Below, one piece after another: positions 24,640 through 36,758 of a stretch of DNA of 64,000 nt (the first letter of the stretch is position 1; each line of letters opens with the position of its first letter). The notes under the pieces are model-generated. The model searched no databases and was not told where the DNA came from. It worked only from the letters and a program-made list of their open reading frames with translations. The stretch covers positions 467,992 through 531,991 of the forward strand of contig JXTC01000187.1 of NCBI GenBank assembly GCA_002914845.1. Direction: 5' to 3'. The position numbers and the translations under genes were made by a program. The stretch is from Trema orientale (Eukaryota; Streptophyta; Magnoliopsida; Rosales; Cannabaceae).

Positions 24640-24920
24640 CATGTATATACATATATATTATATGGTTGCCAATTCAATAGGGTTTTTTTCTTTACTTTTG
24701 TATAGGTATTTTTCTTTAGCCGTTGGATCATCATTTAACGATGATCTAATGGTTATAATGATGTGCATAAAAAGACGTGTATTATTAATGATATTTCTCT
24801 CTTATCTTTTACTATAAAAAATGTGCACGATACATTTTAATTAGTCAAAATGATACCTATGTATAGGTAAAAAAAAAAAAAACTTATTGGACTGGTGCTT
24901 CGTTGCCAATCCAATAGATA
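24640..24920 (+). mobile_element. MITE-like repeat family M1, copy ii
   Basis: Inverted-repeat ends of the type TTGCCAATYCAATAG, with the second end at about 24902-24917. Internal core CATCATTTAACGATG is preceded by AGCCGTTGGAT. Copy iii at 54636-54862 lies in the opposite orientation. The target duplication is obscured by TA repeats. Confidence 0.55.
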
Positions 24921-25400
24921 TATATATATATATATATACACGGGCCTTTTTACCAAATAGTCGAATTTGGATCATAATTTACAAAATAGCCGTTTTTTAA
25001 ATAAAGTTCAAAAAATTGAAAATTATTTAAAAAAATGGCCGTTTTCATATTTAGTATACCAAAATATATTGATCTATTTTGAAAATTAATTTATTTTTCA
25101 AAAAATTGATTTATTTTTCAGAAATTGATTTATGTTTTTAAAAATAGATCAACTAAAAACTGATTATTTATCAAAATAAAATTACGAAAACGACCATTTA
25201 TCTAATAATTTTTTAAAAAAGATATTTTTTAGATTGATCTAGAAAAAGAGGCCATTTCTTATAAATAATCTATATATCTATAACATTATTAAAAGAGTGA
25301 GTTTTCGTTCATATTTTTGTCTTTTTGTGGATTGTTCGTTGGTTCATCTTTTGTGTCTTTGTGCTTTATTTATGAGTCGTTTTGTCTCCACTACACTCAA
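24921..25400. other. AT-rich stretch, no gene
   Basis: A (TA)n run, then repeated ATTGATTTATTTTTCA-like units around 25060-25150. No coding signal. Confidence 0.4.
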
Positions 25401-25402
25401 TC

Positions 25403-26210
25403 ACCAACTGTCTCTCTTCTACATAGATTAAAAGTACTACTTGTCTGCACTAAATGAAATACATGTATCAACACTCGATTTTCTCTCATCAAACCTAGAT
25501 TTCAATCTACGCTCATCTCATTTTTCTATATATTAGATAGGTATGATAATTTGTGTTATCGTGTCGTATTCGTATCTTATCGAGATACGAGTATAATAGA
25601 CACATGACAAATACGAATACAACATGTTTATTAAACGTGTTGTAAATCCTAACCCATACATGAACTATTTAATAAAATCGTATCATCTGTGAAACGACAC
25701 ATTTAACACACTATTTAAACATGTCGCATTTAGGTCGTGTTTTATCTAACACGACCTGTTTAACCTGGTTATTATTTAACCTACTTAACACGCAATTTAA
25801 ACCTATTTCGACCAGCTGTCTCTCTTTTACATAGATTAAAAGCACTACTTGTCTGCATTAAATGAAATACATGCACCAACACTCGATTTTCTCTCATCAA
25901 ACCTAGATTTCAATCTATGCTCATCTCATTTTTCTATACATTAGATAGGAGTGACATTTTGTGTTTTCGTATCGTATCGAGATACGAGTATAACAGACAC
26001 GTGACAAACACGAATACAACACGTGTTATAAATCCTAACCCATACATGAACTGTTTAATAAAATCGTATCGTCTGTGACATGACACATTTAACAAGCTAT
26101 TTAAACAGGTCGTATTTAGGTCATATTTCACCTAACACGACCTATTTAACCTAATTATTATTTAACCTACTTAACACGCAATTTTAACCTATTTCGACCT
26201 GATAATCAAT
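25403..26210 (+). repeat. Direct tandem duplication of about 400 bp
   Basis: Copy 1 is 25403-25810 and copy 2 starts at 25811. Both run from CTGTCTCTCTT through CATCAAACCTAGATTTCAATC to hAT-like GTGTTATCGTGTCG/CGAGATACGAGTATAA sequence related to the element at 6897-7453. The unit therefore includes part of a hAT-type element. Confidence 0.8.
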
Positions 26211-26499
26211 CTGTTTAACCTATTTAACCCATTTTGACACGTTCATTTAACAGGTTAATCTGTCAACTTCAACTCATTTTAAACCTTTTAGAACATATTT
26301 AAAAGTTAAATCAAAATCTCAACCTACAAAATTGATACAAAATAAACCAAGGCAATATCTGCAAACTTAAGTTAATTAATAGTCTTAGAAATACTACAGA
26401 CAACATAATAGTCATAACCTAGCAGTTTAAGAGGTCAACACACATTAAACACCAAATCATGAAAACTTAAAATAAAACTAAAGTCCAAACAAATAAACA

Positions 26500-29400
26500 G
26501 AACTCATTCACATAGCACATAATTAAGCTTCAACAGAATGTTCTAAACAGAATTAGAACATGCGGTTGAGGATGGTTCTTCATTTGAACTCAACACGTAC
26601 AATTGCTTTATAGTGAATACCCATTTCTGAAATATACCGTCTCGGTTGAACGTACGATGACATTGGTTGCTGCAGGTACGAGGATATTGAAATAGTTGGT
26701 CACAGACTTTACATAGAGAAAAGAAATTTGAGTTGAAGAAAGCAAAAGTAAAGGGCTCTCAATCCCTATTAGTGCATCACACCAGTGGGAAAAAATTGCG
26801 ACCAACTATGACGAATTCCGAGATGTTTCTAGAAATTGCTAATTATAATGATCTGCCAACGTATGCTTCCCGGAATTGGATTTTTTTTTTCGAAATAAAG
26901 CCGACTTTTTTGAATCGGTTCCAATATAATTTTCTTCTGTACTTTATTTTCCTTGTCTGGTCTATTAATCTAAACTATTTCCAGAATGCAGATTTTTTCT
27001 TGCTCCCACAGAATCACCTTTGGATGTACAAATTTTGAAGGAATATATATATATATATTTGTTGTCATTTGACTTGACAAAACATCTTTCTCCCTGCTGC
27101 TTCTATTCTTTCTAATTTTAAGTACTCTTCTCAAGTATTAATAGGCTTCACTAGGGAAAATGTTGAATATAGACATGCTTCTTGAGATTGAGAAGGTTCA
27201 TAAGGTACCTAAAACGGTTTTATGAGAGATACCGCTTTGCTTTGTTATCATCATTGTTTTCTTTCCCTTGATCAATGATCCAGTGCATTCTTCAGTTTAC
27301 TTTTGTTGCTGCAATGATTTTTTGTTATTTTTTATGTGATTGAGGTGATAAACTATTTTTACTTCATTTCATTATAACAGAGGAGGAAATAGAGGTTCCT
27401 GAAGAAGCAGCGCGGAAATTAGAGCGATAAGCTCTCTGTTCTGTAGCATTAATTTAAAGCTCCTTTCGGAACAGATCGTAAGAAGGTCCTTCTTCAATTA
27501 TAGCTTCTTTTTCTTAGTACTTCAGTACTTAAATTGATTTGAGAAATACCAACCTTTTCCCCACCTTTTTTTTTTTTTTTTTGTCAGAGCGTAGTACATT
27601 GTTAATTTGGCTGCCGAAATTTACATGGTGAATTACTTTATCTTAAAGGATTTTGGTTTCCAGTACACAGATTAATTCCCAAATTAAATCATATCTTGTT
27701 ATACTGCCATAAATCTGAATCTAATATAAGTGTAATAATGTTAACTATATGGTTTGGCAGATTGAACTCTCCAGATCACCAATAATATTATTGTTGGAAG
27801 ATATATAAGAAAGCTGCATACTGCCAGATCACCAAGATGGATGCTGTTGACGGAGGTTTTGTCAACAATGAATATAGGAAATTGCGAGATGTGGCTTGTG
27901 TGTGAAAATGATTGATAAAGTAAAATAAATAAAGAGACACGAATTTTATAGTGGTTCAGCCCCAAAAAAGATGAGCCTATTCCACTGTTCTTCACTATTT
28001 TTCTGGAGAATTACAAGGGTTGTTTCTCTAAGCCTCAAGATGGGAGCAGAGAGAATAATATCAAAAGGATTTTTTGTGAAGAGATTGTGTCCCCGTCTTA
28101 CAGAGATTTAAGCCACCTTTATATAGATGAGGATGGCTTAAAGTTTTCTAATTACATAAACGAGTAAGTATATAATCAAAACAATATAATTTGAGTAATA
28201 TATAATCGGGTAATGTCCTTTATTAAATAAGGGAACCACTCGATCTCCATTCTGAAGCTTGTTTCCTTTTCTATGCTTATTACTCTTTTGGTGAAGCATC
28301 AACCAGTTTCTCTTTTATACTGGTCGCATCTATCGTATTTGGATGAGGTCGCATTTTAGTTAACTAAACACCTATGCGACCTGTCGTGTCTGACTGTTGA
28401 CTTTCTCAGCATTGACCAACTATGGATTTAAGATCGCATAACAGATGCTAACATTAGTTTGCATGTTTTGCGTGTGACTTTGTCTACTAATCTGTTATTT
28501 GAAGTTGTAAGGTGCTCTGGTTTGTAATCTAATTATTTTATGATGTGATATTGTCCAATTTTTGACCTAGACTTTCTTTACAGGTATAATTGAAGAATAA
28601 AAGTGTGCTCTTTAAAGGCAACGTGAACACAATCTTGGTTTATTGGTTGTTATTGGGGTTAGGCAAAGTGATCCCTCCAATTCTTTTTTTTTTTTTTTAA
28701 TCACTTTTCAGGTATGCTGAAATCGTGAGTTTTAGTATTCTCTGCACAGCATTCTATGGTATTCCTTTGATTGTTTGCAATGTCTTGCAAAGTGTAGGTG
28801 AACATGGTGGTGACGTTGATGATGATGATATACTGTTGTGAGCTGTGATTTGATAGATATTAGATAGCGTTCCATAAGTGAGCACTAACCAAAGTCATGT
28901 CATTCCTTAACCAAGGTGAGTTTTGTTATATACCGTTGTGAGCTGTGATTTGATGATATACTGTTTTAAGAGTGCGCACATGCCTTTACTTGCTCTAGTA
29001 TTTGATCATATACTTGCTATATATGTAGTACAACTAATGAGTTAAAAATGCTCGCATTTTTTAATGAATATGTTATTTTCCTAGATATTATTAAAGTGGG
29101 ATCTTATTTTAAACTTGAATTTCAGTTTTTTTTTTTTTTTTTTCACAACTCAATCTAATTAGCAATTCCTTTCATTTGCAGGGAACACAGATTGTGGTAG
29201 CAGTCACTCACCTGAAAATCACCCTCCATCAGAATGGTATGCTTCAAATGTGGAGACCGACTGAGATTTTATTTGATCAGGAGTTTCAATTTCAGGAGTA
29301 GCAAAATGAAAATAGGTAATTGCATCTTGGTTCCAAAATCTTGATCCATTTTCATCTTCAATTGGGTTTCAAGTGCTGACAATGGTGTTTTTTTTTTTTT

Positions 29401-29880
29401 TTTTGGGTGTGTGCTTTGCCACACTTTTTGAGGTTATATTTGCGTTTTATCATTGGAGCATTCCGTCAAACAGTTTCAAGTGTTCTATTTGCTTTTTTAG
29501 ATTTATGCTATGGTGCCATTTCTTTGTTGTGCGATTACAGAGAACCGAATTTAGGAATTAGGTCAACTGATGGCTCCTTCTTCATTTCATTTGAGCTTTG
29601 ATTAATCTGCTATCATTGCTTTTGCTATTGCTTAGGAATTATGTAGATGAGGACCACTCTCTTCATAATTATTATTGTAATTATTTAATTTTGGTAGGCT
29701 GCTGAGAAGTTGAAAATTACTGCATCAGAATTATGCAAGCTACAAATGGCAAATAAGTCAGTGGTGAATCACTGGTGATGGAGGAGTGACCACATGTGTA
29801 GTGTTGATACCATGGAGTATTTCTTTTCATAGGTTTTGGGTTGTATGCCCTTGTACCTTAGTTTGCAAGATATCTTGTAA
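26500..29880. other. Degenerate region with exon-like fragments
   Basis: Less AT-rich islands with coding look lie next to splice-like sites, for example 26779-26830, 27170-27200, 27380-27430, 29181-29240 (after TTTGCAG) and 29700-29765 (after TTGGTAG). The translated pieces (such as AAEKLKITASELCKLQ) belong to no family I recognise, and stops break them. It could be a decayed host gene or the captured or internal part of the CACTA-like element that ends at 31040. Confidence 0.3.
27895..28490. repeat. Possible LTR fragment
   Basis: Begins TGTGTGTGAAAATG and contains ATTTTATAGTGGTTCAG, a phrase resembling plant LTRs, plus a TATATAGATGAGG stretch. No second LTR, coding domain or target duplication is found. 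Confidence 0.25.
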
Positions 29881-29939
29881 TTTCTTTTACATTTTGTTAA
29901 CTTATTGAATGTGGATATATTATTGTCTTGAAAATATAT

Positions 29940-31040
29940 CAATAGAAAATTTCATTTGGCAAATTGTACGTTTTAAAGAAATGTATTTACGTTGTTTTTG
30001 TGGTAATTTTTATGGCACCTTATTTGATTTAAAAAGTACTAGCAGTATTAAAGAGTGTCAAATATTTCTACCGTAATTTTTTACGGCATATTCTTAAATG
30101 TCATGAAAGGTATTTGCGGCATTATCAGTGTTACTTTTTTGCGACATTTATAGAATTGATGTTTTTATTTGCTATAATTATTTAACAATATTTTTTATTA
30201 TAAAAAAAATACCACAAATCAATTGTGATATTGACTATTATAACACTCTAAAAATGTCACAAAGATTTGCTTTGTCGCGAATCTTTTCGCGACATTTTTT
30301 TTTATTCTTTTGCCCTATTCTACTTTTGCTGCTAAAAGACATATATATTTTTTTTCTTGAAAGGAAACTTCATTAACACTCGCATAAGGGTTACAATAGC
30401 CAATCAGATTATATATAACATCTTACAATGACAATCAAAAAAACGATTCATAAATTTGAAAATAAATACCCATTCGGAGATTTCGGAGCGCTAGTGGTCC
30501 CTGATGACGATCTTGGAGAAAAACCCCATAAAGGATAAAAGCTACTTAATAGCTCGTCTTGATTCTTCCCAATCCAAATTGGTACCTCTGATTGATTCAC
30601 TAGTAGAGATTCTGTCAACTCTGACCCGCCATGGTAACTACCTCTCCAGATCTGAATTAAAATTGATCCAGATCTGAATTAAAATTGATGCAGATCTAGA
30701 GGACAACTGCACTCTTGACAAATAAAAAACTGAAAACAACATAAATCGCAACAGATCTAGATCTAGGTGTATTAAGACCTCCCTAGACCTAGATCTAGTA
30801 AGAAGACGACCTTCCCACATAAGAAGATTATTTGACAATAAAATTAAAAGTAGAAAAGAAAACGGAGAAAAACTCATACCGAAGAGAGGGAAGAACTTCA
30901 TCTCCGATAGGGGAGGAACCTGTTAAGGAAGAAGTGGAAGAGAAGCTGGTAGAGGAGGAAACGTTACTGCTGGAAAAAAGGAGATCTGGTTTGCAGAGAG
31001 AAGTGCTTCTCTCCCTCTAAAAGACATATTTCTAGTAGTG
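29940..31040 (-). mobile_element. One end of a CACTA-like DNA transposon
   Basis: The outer end on the minus strand reads CACTACTAGAAATATGTC. Behind it, short motifs of the type TGTCGCRAA/TTGTGACATT/TGCCGCAAATA recur in both orientations to about 29950, as in CACTA subterminal regions. The opposite end was not found, so the element is truncated or its left border is elsewhere in 26500-29900. A 672-bp insertion splits it. Confidence 0.55.
30332..31029 (-). mobile_element. LINE-like insertion with 13-bp target duplication
   Basis: CTAAAAGACATAT occurs at 30332-30344 and 31017-31029. The 672 bp between, read on the minus strand, end with GTTTCCTTTCAAGAAAAAAAA, an A-rich tail as in plant LINEs, and begin with a CT/GA-rich hairpin. 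Repeated AGATCTGAATTAAAATTGAT units lie at 30650-30690. There is no reverse transcriptase, so this is a non-coding or severely deleted copy. Confidence 0.5.
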
Positions 31041-31397
31041 AGGAAAAGTAAACATGCAATATAATCATGTTATGGACTGTATGACCTAATTACTTTCTAC
31101 CTTCTTTTTTTTTTTTTTGCTTGAATTTACTTTCTATCTAGTTGCTCCAATGTCTATGTTATAAAAGGACATTCAAGAGTCTCGTATAAAGTATAATTGT
31201 AGAAGAAAACTGGAAAAAGTAAAAAAAGATTAATTTGAAAAAGCTGGATTAACCGTAACGAAGCCATCAACTCTAGATCTGAAAATTATATTGTATAAAG
31301 TAACGAGTTCGACCCATCACCTAAGTCGTTTTCGTTTTTATGACCTTATCCTTACGGCATTATGACAAAATAGAGGACTTGTCAAAGATGCTATATA

Positions 31398-31561
31398 TAT
31401 ATATTAGGGTATGGATGTAGTCCCGCTCACGGACCAGTTCTGTTCATGTTTTGACCAACACAGGTCATGTTTTGGCCAACACAGATTCGTCAAAATATGA
31501 CATGTGTTGGCCAAAACATGAACGGGACCGATCCCTTCGAGGATCCGTGGCCTATATATTA
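31398..31561. mobile_element. 146-bp MITE in the SDR-C promoter
   Basis: The element spans 31407-31552 between perfect 9-bp copies of TATATATTA (31398-31406, 31553-31561). Its arms form an inverted repeat around GTTCATGTTTTGGCCAACAC, so it folds into a long hairpin. It is absent from the otherwise matching SDR-B promoter and separates the TATA-rich stretch from the start codon. Confidence 0.85.
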
Positions 31562-31681
31562 AGTATATTAAGTGTTAGCTAACACTTAATAGACAATATT
31601 AAGTGCAAATATTCTCGATCTTTAATTCCCTCAATAGTCTCCAAGAATTATCAAATAATTATCCCTCCCACCCTCTTAGCA

Positions 31682-32741
31682 ATGGCAATCACTTCATTAC
31701 TCTCGGCAGTGTCAAGAAGGTTAGTTGCAATTAACATTAATTCAATTTCATAAGAGTGACCACCACGGCCATGAGCATCGTTCCAATTACATCTCCAAAA
31801 TTGACGATTTAAACTTGAATAACTATATAACCTTCAAAGTGATATATAGTACTACTGTCAGAGCTAGCACTTAATTAGTGAATCTATATCTCTAATTTTA
31901 ATGTAATAATTATCACTTTCAATTACCATTAATCTTGTGGTTATCCAGGCTAGTAGCTTTGATAACCGGAGGAGCAAGCGGACTAGGCAAAAGAACCGCC
32001 GAAGTCTTTGCCCACCATGGAGCCAAACTAGTCATAGCCGATGTCCAAGACGAGCTAGGCACTCAGTCCGCCAATCCATCGCCGGCAACGGCCAAAACGA
32101 CGTCACTTACGTCCACTGCGACGTCACCGACGAATTCCAAGTCAAAGCGGCCTTTGAAAAGGCCGTCAAGGCCTACGGAAAGCTAGACATAATGTTCCAC
32201 AATGCCGGCATAGTCGCCGACATCAGAGCCAGAATCATCGACAACGACAAGGCCGACTTCGAGCGCGTGCTGCGCGTGAATGTCACAGGCGTCTTCCCCG
32301 GCATCAAACACGCCGCCCAAGCCATGATCCCGGCTGGAGGCGGCAACATCATATCCACCGCCAGTGTTAGCTCGTGCGTAGGCCGCGTAGCCTCGCACGC
32401 GGTGTTGGGGCTGACGAGGAACACCGCCGTGGAGTTGGGGCAGTTTGGGATAAGAGTCAACTGCGTGTCGCCGTGTGGGGGTGGCGACGCCGTTAGCGAC
32501 GGACTTTCTTGGGCTTAGCGAAGGGGAAACTGAGAAGATGTATTGCTCGTTGGCGAACTTAAAGGGCGTGACGCTTAAGGCAGAGGATATTGCGAATGCG
32601 GCTCTGTTTTTGGCTAGCGAAGAGGGAAGGTACGTGAGTGGACATAACCTTTTGGTTGACGGTGGTTTCACCATTGTTAATCCTTCTTTTGGAATGTTTC
32701 AGTACCCAGACGATCATCATGATCAGGACAGGATTGACTGA
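31682..32741 (+). pseudogene. SDR-C: broken copy of SDR-B
   Basis: Exon 1 (31682-31719) is intact and encodes the same 13 residues as SDR-B. Exon 2 (31949-32741) carries four lesions. Nine bases are missing at its start, removing EGK before the cofactor motif. One C is missing at about 32060 (frameshift). Twenty-one bases are missing at about 32395-32400, removing the seven residues with the catalytic Tyr and Lys. One G is inserted at about 32477-32481, which restores the original frame. A changed end extends the C-terminus. The catalytic loss makes activity very unlikely even if the frameshifts were errors. AATAAA lies at 32779-32784. Confidence 0.93.
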
Positions 32742-32922
32742 TCTGGTTCAATGTAATAAGGGACTGTTTTGTAATTGTAATAAAGTAGTAAGGAGAAAAG
32801 TGATTTTGTAAGGTTAATTAATTGAATGCATGATAAAGTACTTGACGTAGTGTGTTTGAGAAAGGTGATTTTGAAAAGTGTTTTTTTTTTTTTTTAATAG
32901 AGAAAGAGGAGAGAAGAAAAAT

Positions 32923-34439
32923 CTAGGGCTCGTTTAGTTCATGATTTAAAAATAGGTGATTTGAATATGGTGTATTTAAATTGAGAATTTGAAAACTGGT
33001 AAGGAAAACTTGTTTCTGAAAATACGTTTAGTTAAGTATTTTCTTATTGATTCTAAGTTTTAAAAATCTGGAACTGTGTTTGATATTGTATTTGAAAATA
33101 AAACAATAAATTCATACATATTTGGTTGAAATGTTTTTAGATGTTATTTTTCTATAATCACATAAAATCTCTTTAAACACGCTTGTTTAAATATAACTAT
33201 AGTATATAATTTTTAGTGAGATGCATTAACTATTTTTTTCTTCAAAAGATTTGACTCTCTCTCTCTGTATAAGCTGAAATTATCTAAAAAAGAGACATGA
33301 CTTTAAGAATGTACTAAGGAAGAATTATTGAGTCAATGGAGTGCTCTTACCTTGATTGACATACAGAGAATTAAATCCCCCTACTCATAATAGAACACTA
33401 TTATTAACTAACACAGCTACCAAGTCAAATTGCTCCTTCCGCTGACAATCTCTGAGGTTACAACTCCTTAAACGTCTACTTCTTTCCGTCAAGTAACCAT
33501 GAAGGCCTAACAAGATTTGGGTTACAGTTGAGATATCATGCCTATTTCGTTGACAAATTCACAGTTCCCCTACTTTGATTTTGACGAGAGCTGCTTGACA
33601 GCAATTAGACCACCGTTTGACAATACACCCTAAGAATTAAGCAAATAATTTCAGAATGAATTGTTTTGCACCAAAGTTTCTTGTTTGCTAATGGTTAATC
33701 TTGAAAAATATCCTTAATTTTATATCCCATAAATCACCCAAACTAGCTCTGTGTGCTCAAGTTCGACCCACTTCTAGGTTTTCCACGAACACACAAAGTT
33801 TTGTTCTATGATTCATTTAATCGAACACTTCAACTTCATAGCCAACAATTAACATAAAATATATATATATATATATACACACACATACAAAAGAATATAT
33901 AGCTCTGTTCAGAACAGGAAGCCCATAGAGGAAGCGATTTCGATCAACAGTAGCGTGAAACTGAAGCTAGCGTTTTGCTGCAGCCACCAGATCAAGGCTT
34001 ATTCCTATTTTTTGTGCTGCTCCGCTTCCATCGCCATAGGAACTAGCTCTGGATTCTAATAACACAATGAAACACAAGACTAATCAGAAGTGAATATGAG
34101 AGAACTATTGTATACGAGAGCCAACGACCTGCGATTACCGGTGATGAACGTATAAGAGAGCCAACGACCTTCAGAGAATCGTCAGAGCGGTGGAGGAGAT
34201 GCAGTCCTAACGATGCAGTCCCAACGACCTTCGTGTTTTGTGGAAGGGGAGAGGGGAAAAAAAAACAGCACTAGAAAACGATTATTTGCCGTTTTCTATT
34301 TTCAGTATTTTTTTTCCATCAGTTTTCAAATTTTAAACTCTAAAATGGGTCACCAAACACATTTTGTTGGGCCTGTTTTCTTTTTGTCTGTTTTCAAAAC
34401 AAAAAACTGGATTTAAATCCAGTAACAAACGGGCCCTTA
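32923..34439. mobile_element. Non-autonomous PIF/Harbinger-type element
   Basis: The left end GGGCTCGTTTAGTTCATG (32926) and the reverse complement of the right end, GGGCCCGTTTGTTACTGG (to 34436), form terminal inverted repeats. Flanks are CTA (32923-32925) and TTA (34437-34439), the trinucleotide site of this superfamily with one change. At 1.5 kb it encodes no transposase. The interior (33900-34250) is GC-richer and repeats GAGCCAACGACCT, and may include captured genic sequence that I do not recognise. Confidence 0.65.
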
Positions 34440-35460
34440 GATTTTAATGAGTTGCGTTGATGAGGGATGATTCAGGTGAGAGAGAAGCATGAATTGATAA
34501 AGGAAAAAGAAAAGCAAAAAAAGAAAAAGAAGGGTGGGTACAGACCAAGTATGAGAGTGAGAGTAATGGGAGGCAGGGAGGGTCCGTGGAAAAAGAAAAG
34601 ATAAAATTTATCAAACAAAGGGATAATGTAGGAAACATCAGGGGTGAAGTAAATAATAAGTGGAATTTATTTTAATTAAGGTTGTAGATTGAGGAAGTGC
34701 GTGGAGAGAGTAGACAAAATAGCCACAATAACCTTAAAACGTACCGAAGAATAGGGTAAAACTAGTTACTTGCCGCTCCTACTACAATAATACTGCTACA
34801 GTTACTATTGTGTCCTTTAAAAAAGAATTCAAAAGTTCCTAAAAGAACCACGGTTTCTAGACTTTTACCGACAAAAACAAAAAAAATTACAAAAATACAT
34901 TTAGATTTTTTTCCAATTTTTGAATATTTTTAAAAGACTTTTAGAAAATACAATTTTCAATAGGTTCAGTTATTAGTTACTAGTTATATACTAGTAATAA
35001 ATATTTTTAGTTATTAGTTACTGTGCTCAAAATTTAGTTACCAATTACAGTTATTATTTCAGAAAATGACATTTTTTTAAAAAGATATTTAAAAATAGTA
35101 TTTTTCTAAAATCTATAGTGCTGTATTATTTATAAAAAACTGAGGTAACTGTATATTTCCAATTCTTTTCCAAAAATAACATAATTTTCACCTTTTTATT
35201 TCCCTTTTAACAACGACTAACCTAAAATAACATGTTACTTTCTCACCTTTTTGCTATAATAATAGCTCAAACATCTTATCATTTTCCCTCTTACAACATT
35301 TGTGGGACCTAAAAAGAAAAATGAAAGGAAAAAGTGAGCGTGACTAGTCCAGTAGTCCTCTATTTCACCAAACGGGACCAAATCTGGAGCCTACATTGGA
35401 TTACTTAGGTGTCGTCTTGTAAGCTGGTGCTAGAGGGACTAGTCCCCAATACTTAACCAA
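34440..35460. other. Intergenic stretch upstream of SDR-D
   Basis: Contains degenerate TTAGTTACTAGTTA-like repeats (34960-35060), otherwise nothing gene-like. No clear TATA box is visible for SDR-D. Confidence 0.4.
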
Positions 35461-35476
35461 ATAATCTATTTGATCG

Positions 35477-35496
35477 TCTCTCTCTCTCTCTCTCTC
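35477..35496 (+). repeat. (CT)n tract before the SDR-D start
   Basis: Pure CT repeat ending 4 bp before the ATG, matched by a similar tract in SDR-B (16116-16133) and a broken one in SDR-E. CT-rich leaders are common in plant 5' UTRs and can act as core-promoter elements. Confidence 0.7.
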
Positions 35497-35500
35497 AGCA

Positions 35501-36612
35501 ATGGCAATCACTTCGTTACTGTCGGCATTGTCAAGAAGGTTAGTAGCAAATTGAGTTAACTTCTAATTAGCTTTAATAAAAGTGAAACTAATTTTATTCG
35601 AGTTATCTAGGCATAATATATAATGTTTATTAATCACCTGAGTTGAATCCTATGTAATTCTACCATCCTAGAATTTGGATTTAGTTTATATAGCAGATAG
35701 ATATAATAGTTGTTAATTTTAAGTGAGACAAAACACAGTATACTATAGTGGATATACACATTTATACTTCTTAATCGATCGTTAATTTTGTTTTTATCTA
35801 GGCTAGAGGGTAAGGTGGCTTTGATAACCGGAGGAGCCAGTGGAATAGGCAAAAGAACAGCCGAAGTCTTCGCACACCATGGAGCCAAACTAGTCATAGC
35901 CGATATCCAAGACGAGCTAGGCCACTCAGTTTGCCAATCCATAGGAGCCCAAAACGACGTCACTTACGTCCACTGCGACGTCACAGACGAATCCCAAGTC
36001 AAAGCCGCGGTCGAAAAAGCCGTCAAGGCGTACGGAAGGCTAGACATAATGTTCAACAACGCCGGAGTACCCAACGAGTGCAAGCCCCGAATCATCGACA
36101 ACGACAAGGCCGACTTCGAGCGCGTGCTGCGCGTGAACATCACTGGCGTCTTCCTCGGCATCAAACACGCCGCCCAAGCCATGATCCCGGCGAGAGGAGG
36201 CAGCATCATATCCACTGCCAGCGTCAGCTCATGCGCAGGCGGCATCGCCTCGCACGCGTACACGTGCTCGAAGCACGCGGTGGTGGGGCTGACGAGGAAC
36301 GCCGCCGTGGAGTTGGGACAGTTTGGGATAAGAGTCAACTGCCTGTCGCCGTATGGGGTGGCGACGCCGTTCGGTAGGGAGTTTATTGGGCTTGGAGACG
36401 ATGAGCTTGAGGGTTTGTTTGGCTCGTTTGCAAACTTAAAGGGCGTGACCCTTAAGGCGGAGGATGTTGCCAATGCGGCTTTGTTTTTGGCTTGTGAGGA
36501 GGGAAGGTACGTGAGTGGGCACAACCTTGTGGTTGATGGAGGTGTCACTATTGTTAATCCTTCTTTTGGAGTGTTTCGGTACCCGGATGATGATCATCAT
36601 GATCAGGCTTGA
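35501..36612 (+). CDS. SDR-D: SDR110C-type alcohol dehydrogenase, intact
   Basis: Exons 35501-35538 and 35802-36612, intron 263 bp, 282 residues. Exon 1 encodes MAITSLLSALSRR. Exon 2 has TGGASGIG, the NAD-type Asp47, NNAG (98-101), Ser153, and Tyr166/Lys170 in YTCSK; all catalytic parts are present. It differs from SDR-B mainly in the variable stretch after the catalytic loop (EFIGLGDDELEG), the part that shapes the substrate pocket in this family, so its substrate may differ. An in-frame ATG at 35788 lies in the intron just before the acceptor and is not the start. The 3' flank resembles those of SDR-B and SDR-C and then runs into an orphan 3' end. Confidence 0.93.
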
Positions 36613-36758
36613 CTGATATGGTTCAATGTAATAAGGGAGCGTAGTTTTGTAATTTTAATGAAGTAGTAAGGATAAAAGTGATTTTGTAAGGTGAAATTGA
36701 ATACATAATAAACTTGGGGACACTTTTTTTTTTTTTTTTTTCCTTGTTCTTTCTCTGT

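Noticed and set aside
35788-35801. Upstream in-frame ATG before exon 2 of SDR-D as the start
   Set aside because: It lies in the intron, directly before the splice acceptor. A conserved exon 1 with its own ATG exists at 35501.
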